Assembly: GCF_035989285.1 (NCBI RefSeq)
Contig: NZ_CP108513.1
Location: forward strand, 10,106,001 to 10,170,000
Reading direction: 5' to 3'
From: Streptomyces sp. NBC_01235
Lineage (GTDB): Bacteria > Actinomycetota > Actinomycetes > Streptomycetales > Streptomycetaceae
Length of the DNA: 64,000 bases
Positions 59,147-64,000 of this stretch are shown piece by piece. The translations under genes and the position numbers were made by a program. Within the stretch, counting starts at the first letter, position 1; the number at the start of each line of letters is the position of its first letter. The notes under the pieces are model-generated. The model was not told where the DNA came from. It saw nothing but the letters and a program-made list of their open reading frames with translations, and ran no database searches.

Positions 59147-60316
59147 TCACCCCGCGTCCTCGACGAGGTCCGACGGGCCGACGGTCGCCGGGCCGGCGTG
59201 GCCGGACAGGGCCAGGGTGAGGTCGAACTCGGCGAGCAGGCAGCGGATCACGTGCTCGACGCCGGGCTGTCCGTCCAGGCCGAGTCCGTAGACGTAGGGC
59301 CGGCCCAGCAGCACAGCCCGCGCGCCGAGGGCGAGCGCCTTGAAGACGTCGTCGCCGGTGCGCACCCCGCTGTCGAACAGCACGGTCAGCCGGTCGCCGA
59401 CCGCCCGCGCCACCCCGGGCAGCGCGTCGGCGGCGGCGACCGAACCGGCCACCTGCCGGCCCCCGTGGTTGGAGACCACCACCCCGTCCATCCCGGCGTC
59501 GGCGGCCAGCCGGGCGTCGTCGGGGTGCAGGACGCCCTTGAGGACGATGGGCCCGTCCCAGTTCTCCCGCAGGAACGCCAGGTCCGGCCAGGTCTTGCCG
59601 GGGTCCGCGAACAGGCTGACGAAGTGCAGGACGGCCGCGTTCGGGTCCTCGTGCACCGGCTTGGCCAGGCCCGCCCGGAAGGCCGGGTCGGTGAAGTAGT
59701 TGGCGGTGCCGACGCCGTGCAGGAACGGCAGGTAGGCCTGGTCGAGGTCGCGGGGCCGCCACGCCAGCAGCGGGGTGTCCAGGGTGACGACGAGCGCGGT
59801 GTACCCGCTCGCCCTCGCACGGCCGAGGAGACTCCGTGACACCTCCCGGTCCTTGGACCAGTACAGCTGGAACCAGCGCTCGGCGTCGCCCATCGCCTCG
59901 GCCACCTGCTCGATCGGCGTGCTGGACGCCGACGACAGGATGTACGGCACCCCCTGCGCGGCCGCGGCCCGGGCCGCCGCGGACTCCGCCTCCGGGTGCA
60001 TGATCGACAGCACGCCGACCGGCGCCAGGGCCAGCGGCGCGGGCAGCGAACGGCCCAGCACCTCGACCGACAGGTCCCGCTCGTGCACGTCCCGCAGCAT
60101 GCGCGGCACGATCCGGCGGCGCTCCAGGGCGGCGCGGTTGGCCCGCGCGGTGCTGCCGTTCCCCGCGCTGCCGGCCACATAGCCGACCGGACCCGGCCCG
60201 AGCCGCTGCTCGGTGAGCTCCTCCAGCCGGGTCAGGTCGGTGGGCAGCCGGGGGACCGCGCCCGTCATCCCGTTGAGATAGATCTCGTACTGGAAGTCCG
60301 CCCAGTGCTTGGCCAT
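59147..60316 (-). CDS. FMN-dependent alpha-hydroxy-acid oxidase (lactate 2-monooxygenase-like)
   Basis: The 389-residue TIM-barrel protein has the FMN-enzyme signatures FQYEIYLNG at the start, APLALAPVGVLSIMHPEAE, PYILSSASSTPIEQ, FQLYWSKD, LKGVLHPDDA and the active-site VVSNHGGRQ (His and Arg), ending with VLFDSGVRTG. The sequence fits the lactate 2-monooxygenase/lactate oxidase branch. It oxidises L-2-hydroxy acids. It stands alone, with a repeat-rich gap of about 650 bases upstream. Confidence 0.92.
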   Translation of the reverse strand: MAKHWADFQYEIYLNGMTGAVPRLPTDLTRLEELTEQRLGPGPVGYVAGSAGNGSTARANRAALERRRIVPRMLRDVHERDLSVEVLGRSLPAPLALAPVGVLSIMHPEAESAAARAAAAQGVPYILSSASSTPIEQVAEAMGDAERWFQLYWSKDREVSRSLLGRARASGYTALVVTLDTPLLAWRPRDLDQAYLPFLHGVGTANYFTDPAFRAGLAKPVHEDPNAAVLHFVSLFADPGKTWPDLAFLRENWDGPIVLKGVLHPDDARLAADAGMDGVVVSNHGGRQVAGSVAAADALPGVARAVGDRLTVLFDSGVRTGDDVFKALALGARAVLLGRPYVYGLGLDGQPGVEHVIRCLLAEFDLTLALSGHAGPATVGPSDLVEDAG

Positions 60317-60454
60317 CCGTCCGTGCCGCCTCTCGTCGTCCTGTGGTCGAGCGTGTGTGGCAGGGCGACCATACCGGCGGGCAGGTGCGGGGCGGTCAGG
60401 GCATGTCCGGCGGATCATGCCGGAGACGCGGGGGGCGCATGCCCTCCCCGGCTA

Positions 60455-60547
60455 TCGGCTTCGCTCGAGCGGGAGGTGCCCCCACGGGCGTTGTCGTGGT
60501 GGCCGCCCCCACCACGCTCGAGGGTGCTCGTGCGGGGGCACCCCCAT
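60455..60547. repeat. Palindromic repeat element containing TCGGCTTCGCTCGAGCGGG
   Basis: TCGGCTTCGCTCGAGCGGG (60455-60473) is identical to bases 2199-2217, inside the lactonase signal-peptide coding region. Here it is followed by GGTGCCCCCAC and then, inverted, by GCTCGTGCGGGGGCACCCCC, so the element can fold into a hairpin. It may be a mobile palindromic repeat or a binding site. Nothing else is recognisable in the 655-base gap. Confidence 0.65.
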
Positions 60548-60971
60548 CGCCCCGCTCACCCGCGCTGATCAGCCGCCGCTGTTCTCCTCCGACGTGATCC
60601 GCCGGGCAGGCCCTGGCCGTCGACGGCCGACCGGGGCGGGACGGCGGAGAGTTCGGCGACCACCGGGCCGGGACCGGTGATCGGCGGCACCGCCACGTCA
60701 CGGTCCGGGCCGGTCGCGCCCCTCGGGCCCGCAGGCGGCCCGGGGTTCGGGGAACAGCCGCAGCGGCGTCAGGTGGAGCACGGCGGCGACGGCCAGGGAC
60801 AGCGGGGTCAAGGGTGCTCCGGCAGCGGGGCGGGCGCGGGTGGAGCGAGGGGTGGCGCGGCACGGTGAACGGCCGCCCTGTCGCCGCCGGGTGGGCGACG
60901 TGGGCGGATGCCGTCCTGGTCGGGGTCTGCCGAAGGTACGGCGTGGGGCAGAACCCCGGCCAGAGGACGAA

Positions 60972-61559
60972 TCATCCTTCCTCCGCGTCATGAGTGGACG
61001 AATCCGCCACCTCCTTCTCGTCCGGGCTCGCGTCCGGGTCCGCGTCGGGTCCCTGGGCCCTCACCCGTTGGACGTGTTCGAGGGAATCCCGCAGTTCGGT
61101 GAGCCAGTCGTCGGTGTGGCGCTGGACCAGCCGGACGCACCAGGCGAGCGCGTCGCTGCGGCTGCGGGCCACGCCTGCGGCGATCAGCGTGTCGAGGACC
61201 TGGCGCTCGGGCTGCCGCAGCCGGGTCATGACCGGCGCGGCCACGTGGGTGAACAGGGCGCGCTCGCCGTCGCACACCGCACCCCATGACACCTTCCGCC
61301 GGAAGCGGTGCTCGGCGTCGCGGGCCACGGCCATCCGGGTCTCGCGGGTGCGCTCGCGGAACTCCTGGATCCGGGCGGTGACGGCCGCCTCCCGCTCGGC
61401 GGCCGGGGCGTCCTCGGCCAGCCGGGGCGCGGGGATGCGGCCGATCACGGTGATCTCCTCGCGGTCGACCGTCACCTCGGTCAGCTCCACGAAGAGGTCG
61501 TCGGGCAGCCGGCCCGCGAACCAGCCCCTCAGCTTCTCTCTCTGCTCGGTCGTAATCAT
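60972..61559 (-). CDS. Hypothetical protein
   Basis: The 195-residue soluble protein has an N-terminal part (ITTEQREKLRGWFAGRLPDD), a coiled-coil-like charged middle (EREAAVTARIQEFRERTRET) and a C-terminal part (LIAAGVARSRSDALAWCVRL) ending in an acidic tail. The LIAAG...SRSDALAWCV segment resembles ribbon-helix-helix-type DNA-binding patterns, but this is weak. The ATG at 61559 lacks a clear ribosome site and lies in a short AT-rich inverted repeat (GTAAT/ATTAC). Confidence 0.72.
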   Translation of the reverse strand: MITTEQREKLRGWFAGRLPDDLFVELTEVTVDREEITVIGRIPAPRLAEDAPAAEREAAVTARIQEFRERTRETRMAVARDAEHRFRRKVSWGAVCDGERALFTHVAAPVMTRLRQPERQVLDTLIAAGVARSRSDALAWCVRLVQRHTDDWLTELRDSLEHVQRVRAQGPDADPDASPDEKEVADSSTHDAEEG

Positions 61560-61905
61560 GTAATCACCATTACGCCGCAGGTACGTGAACACAAGGGGCC
61601 GCGGAGGAGTCCGCCGAGAGCGGAACGGGGGCGGGCCGAGGGCGGGAGCGGAATGTTTCAGGCCGATTAACGAAGCTATGAAAACCGGTCACCGAACGGA
61701 TCGAAGGGATCACGAAGCGCTTGCTTTCGGCGTTGGAACGTTCGAATTCCGTGACTTCACGCCACTGTTTCAATACGCAAGGTTACTGAAACGCATGGGG
61801 TCGAGGTGATATTCGGCGACGGACTCGGCAGACTCGCGCTCGCCGCGTTCGGCACTGACCGAGTCGGACCGGCATACCCCCGAATCGAGCGGAAGGATGC
61901 ACACA

Positions 61906-62340
61906 ATGCGGAACACCGCGCGCTGGGCAGCGACCCTCGGCCTCACGGCCGCCACCGTCTGCGGACCCCTCACCGGGTCCGCGCTCGCCGCCCCGGCCGC
62001 AGCGCCGACCTCCCTCTACGCCCCGTCGGCACTCGTGCTGACCCTGGGCCACGGAGAGAGCGCCGCCACTGTCAACGCGGCCAGGGCCGTGACCCTGAAC
62101 TGCGCGCCGACCCCCTCCGGCACCCACCCCGCCGCCGCCCTCGCCTGCGCCGAACTGCGCGCCGCCGACGGCGACCTCGACTCCCTGGCAGGCCCGGGTG
62201 ACGCCAACTGCACCAAGCAGTACGACCCGGTGGTCGTGACCGTCGACGGCGTCTGGCGGGGCAAGCGCGTCTCCTTCGAGCGCGCCTTCGCCAACGAGTG
62301 CGTGAAGAACGCTGCCGGGAGCAGCCTCTTCGCGTTCTGA
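61906..62340 (+). CDS. Secreted subtilisin-inhibitor-like (SSI) serine protease inhibitor
   Basis: The 144-residue protein has a signal peptide (residues 1-29, cut after ALA) and an SSI domain with four conserved cysteines (C66, C81, C102, C132). The reactive loop reads CTKQYDP, placing Lys104 at P1, where classical SSI has Met, so trypsin-like proteases are the predicted targets. SSI-type inhibitors control secreted proteases in Streptomyces development. The ATG at 61906 follows GGAAGG. The 346-base upstream gap is AT-richer than average, with GTTTCA/TGAAAC arms (61767-61792). Confidence 0.93.
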   Translation: MRNTARWAATLGLTAATVCGPLTGSALAAPAAAPTSLYAPSALVLTLGHGESAATVNAARAVTLNCAPTPSGTHPAAALACAELRAADGDLDSLAGPGDANCTKQYDPVVVTVDGVWRGKRVSFERAFANECVKNAAGSSLFAF

Positions 62341-62586
62341 GACCGGGATCGCGTGGCCCCCGTGGACGCCGAAAGAGGCTCGTGAAGTGGGGAGTGCGAG
62401 CCCCTGACACGGGACCACCGCGATCCCGACCCGGAGGCCGGACGGGCGGAGTGGGGCCGCCCGCCGGCCTCCGGCATCGCGTTTCCCCGGAGCAGGCGGA
62501 CCGTGAGAGAAGCGCGGTCCCGCCGCGGCCGATATCCGCCGCGCCCGACATCCGCCGCGGGCGCGGAGTCGGTGTCGGGCGCGGAA

Positions 62587-63588
62587 TCAGTGTTTCGCCA
62601 GGCGCAGGGGGACCGGTTCAACGGGAGCGGCTTCGTCGGCGGGCCGGGTGACCTCCGCCCACCAGGACGGGCCGTCCTCCAGGTGGCGCAGCATGACGCC
62701 CTCGCGGATCGCCCACGGGCAGACGGTGACCGTTCTCAGTCCGGTCAGCTTCATCGCCGTGTGCCCGATCACCGCACCGGCCAGGCTCTGTGCGGCGCGT
62801 GGCGCGGAGATGCCGGGCAGCCGGGCGCGCTCGGCTGCGGGCAGCGCGGCCAGGGTGTCGATGGCCTCGCCCAGGTCCCGGCGGCGCAGGGTGCGGTCCA
62901 TGAACGGGCCGTGCCGTCCGGGCGGGGCCCCGCACAGCCGGCCGAGCTGCTGGAAGGTGCGGGAGGTGGCCACCGCCGTACGCGGACCCTCCCAGCGGAT
63001 CCGGGCGGCCACGTCCCTGAGCTGGTGGCGGATCCTGCGCCGGGCCGCGCGGACGAGCTCCGGGGGCGGCGGGTCGTGGTCGGCGAAGAAGTCGTGGGTG
63101 AGGCGGCCCGCGCCGAGGGGCAGCGAGGCCACGTAGTCCGGCAGCCGGCCCCGGCCGAAGGCCACTTCGAAGGATCCGCCCCCGATGTCGAGCAGGGCGA
63201 GCGGTCCCGACCGCCAGCCCATCCAGCGGCGGGCGCCGAGGAACGTCAGCTCGGCCTCCACCTCGCCCGGCAGGGTGCACAGCGCGACGCCGGTCCGCGC
63301 CCGGACCGTGCGCAGCACCTCGCTCCGGTTGGGGGCGGCGCGCACCACGGCGGTCGCGAAGGCCAGCGGGCCCGCCGCACCCCACCGTTCCGCGGTCCGG
63401 GACGCCGCGGCGACCGCGCGGACGAGCCGCTCCAGGGCCTCGTCCGGAATGGGGGCACCGGGCCGGACCTGCTCGGACAGCCTCAGCCGCCACTTCGCCG
63501 TGTGCACCGGCAGCGGGACCCCGCCCGCCGCGTCCGCCACCACCAGCCGCACGGTGTTCGACCCCACGTCCAGCACGCTGATTCTCAT
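62587..63588 (-). CDS. Ppx/GppA-family exopolyphosphatase/pppGpp phosphohydrolase
   Basis: The 333-residue protein has the ASKHA motifs VLDVGSNTVRLVV (phosphate 1 at the N-terminus) and LLDIGGGSFEVAFG (phosphate 2), with LPLGAGRLTHDFF and a C-terminal AREG-like AIREGVMLRHL. Ppx/GppA enzymes degrade polyphosphate or convert pppGpp to ppGpp. Two copies are usual in Streptomyces. There is no clear ribosome site before the ATG at 63588. Confidence 0.9.
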   Translation of the reverse strand: MRISVLDVGSNTVRLVVADAAGGVPLPVHTAKWRLRLSEQVRPGAPIPDEALERLVRAVAAASRTAERWGAAGPLAFATAVVRAAPNRSEVLRTVRARTGVALCTLPGEVEAELTFLGARRWMGWRSGPLALLDIGGGSFEVAFGRGRLPDYVASLPLGAGRLTHDFFADHDPPPPELVRAARRRIRHQLRDVAARIRWEGPRTAVATSRTFQQLGRLCGAPPGRHGPFMDRTLRRRDLGEAIDTLAALPAAERARLPGISAPRAAQSLAGAVIGHTAMKLTGLRTVTVCPWAIREGVMLRHLEDGPSWWAEVTRPADEAAPVEPVPLRLAKH

Positions 63589-63746
63589 GGACCGTCGAGT
63601 ACCCAGGCGTAAACCTCCGGTCGCCCGCCCTGTTTTGGGTGCTCGGCCCGGAGTCCGGCACACGGCACAACACGCGGCGCAGAGAGGCCGCCGTCCCTCG
63701 CGGACGGCGGCCCCTCTCCCCGGTGCGGCTCCTGGGCCAGGGGCCG

Positions 63747-64000
63747 TCACATGTGGACCACCGGTGCCGCGTCCGCGTCCTGCTGCGGCACCCCGCGGCG
63801 GAAGAGCAGGAACGCGATGAGCGCGCCCGCCGCGAAGAACCCGGCCGACCACCAGAAGGCGGTGGTGTAGCTCTCGATGGTCGCCTGCGCCTGGACCAGC
63901 TTGTCGGTCGGGTCCTTCCCGGCCAGGTAGTCCGTCGCGGCGCTCGCGGCGAGGGTGTTGAGCAGGGCCGTGCCGATCGAACCGCCAACCTGCTGCATGG
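63747..64000 (-). CDS. C-terminal part of an MFS drug transporter (cut by the window edge)
   Basis: The visible 84 codons contain MQQVGGSIGTALLNTLAASA, and later FWWSAGFFAAGALIAFLLF, the last two helices of a 14-helix DHA2-type drug:proton antiporter. The start lies outside the window. The C-terminus ends in an acidic, hydrophilic tail. Confidence 0.85.
   Translation of the reverse strand, partial: MQQVGGSIGTALLNTLAASAATDYLAGKDPTDKLVQAQATIESYTTAFWWSAGFFAAGALIAFLLFRRGVPQQDADAAPVVHM

Overview
The window looks like a stretch of a Streptomyces (or close relative) chromosome. GC content is very high, GTG starts after GGAGG-type ribosome sites are common, and the gene families are typical of the genus: a subtilisin-inhibitor-like protein, a PAS/GAF SpoIIE phosphatase with a HATPase tail, a P450/3Fe-4S ferredoxin pair, a GlxA-type regulator and a GH9 gene under a CebR-type box. 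No rRNA, tRNA, CRISPR array or biosynthetic gene cluster was recognised. The many single-gene units, decayed genes and minisatellites resemble an accessory chromosome arm more than a core region, but that is inference.

Layout. 0.25-9.3 kb: a DUF2470 protein behind an iron box, a secreted lactonase-like propeller lipoprotein, an ArAE/FUSC membrane protein, a secreted erythromycin-esterase-like protein, an FBP zinc-finger protein, DUF3626, a PAS-LuxR regulator and an HD protein. 9.5-14.6 kb: a P450-reductase remnant, a phosphotransferase, a ROK regulator and a formate dehydrogenase pseudogene with at least four frameshifts. 14.8-22 kb: SDR, HAD, PHP, VanZ and DUF4230 genes, with fossils of a complex I subunit, a two-component system and an alpha/beta hydrolase. 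22-32 kb: PRPP synthetase, a STAS antagonist, a MarR-controlled aldehyde/alcohol dehydrogenase pair, an oxidoreductase divergent from a GlxA regulator, a TetR-DUF1304 operon with a very long operator, and GNAT, PPOx and VOC genes. 32-44 kb: glutathionyl-hydroquinone reductase, cation efflux, deazaflavin-dependent reductase, LysE, P450 plus ferredoxin, TetR/DUF1348, flavoprotein, MBL hydrolase, aldo/keto reductase, and a PhyH oxygenase divergent from an AraC regulator. 44.5-58.7 kb: a carbohydrate-oriented block described below. 59-64 kb: lactate-oxidase-like enzyme, hypothetical protein, SSI-type inhibitor, Ppx/GppA and the end of an MFS transporter.

The most interesting feature is a pair of large paralogues at 44526-46517 and 57017-58651. 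Each appears to join a degenerate ECF-sigma-like region, an anti-sigma-type HxxxCxxC zinc site, one membrane helix and an extracellular ricin-type beta-trefoil lectin in one chain. They bracket a GH2 glycosidase, a CebR-boxed GH9 cellulase, a SpoIIE phosphatase and an antitoxin/Doc-like pair whose toxin has lost the canonical Fic motif. This suggests carbohydrate sensing coupled directly to transcription.

The second theme is genome decay and repeat expansion. At least seven genes survive only as fragments, some with the causal frameshifting duplication still visible. Unrelated tandem repeats of 15, 27, 33 and 45 bp and two long duplications of 166-167 bp lie mostly between genes. Several well-formed palindromes in divergent promoters are good candidate operators.
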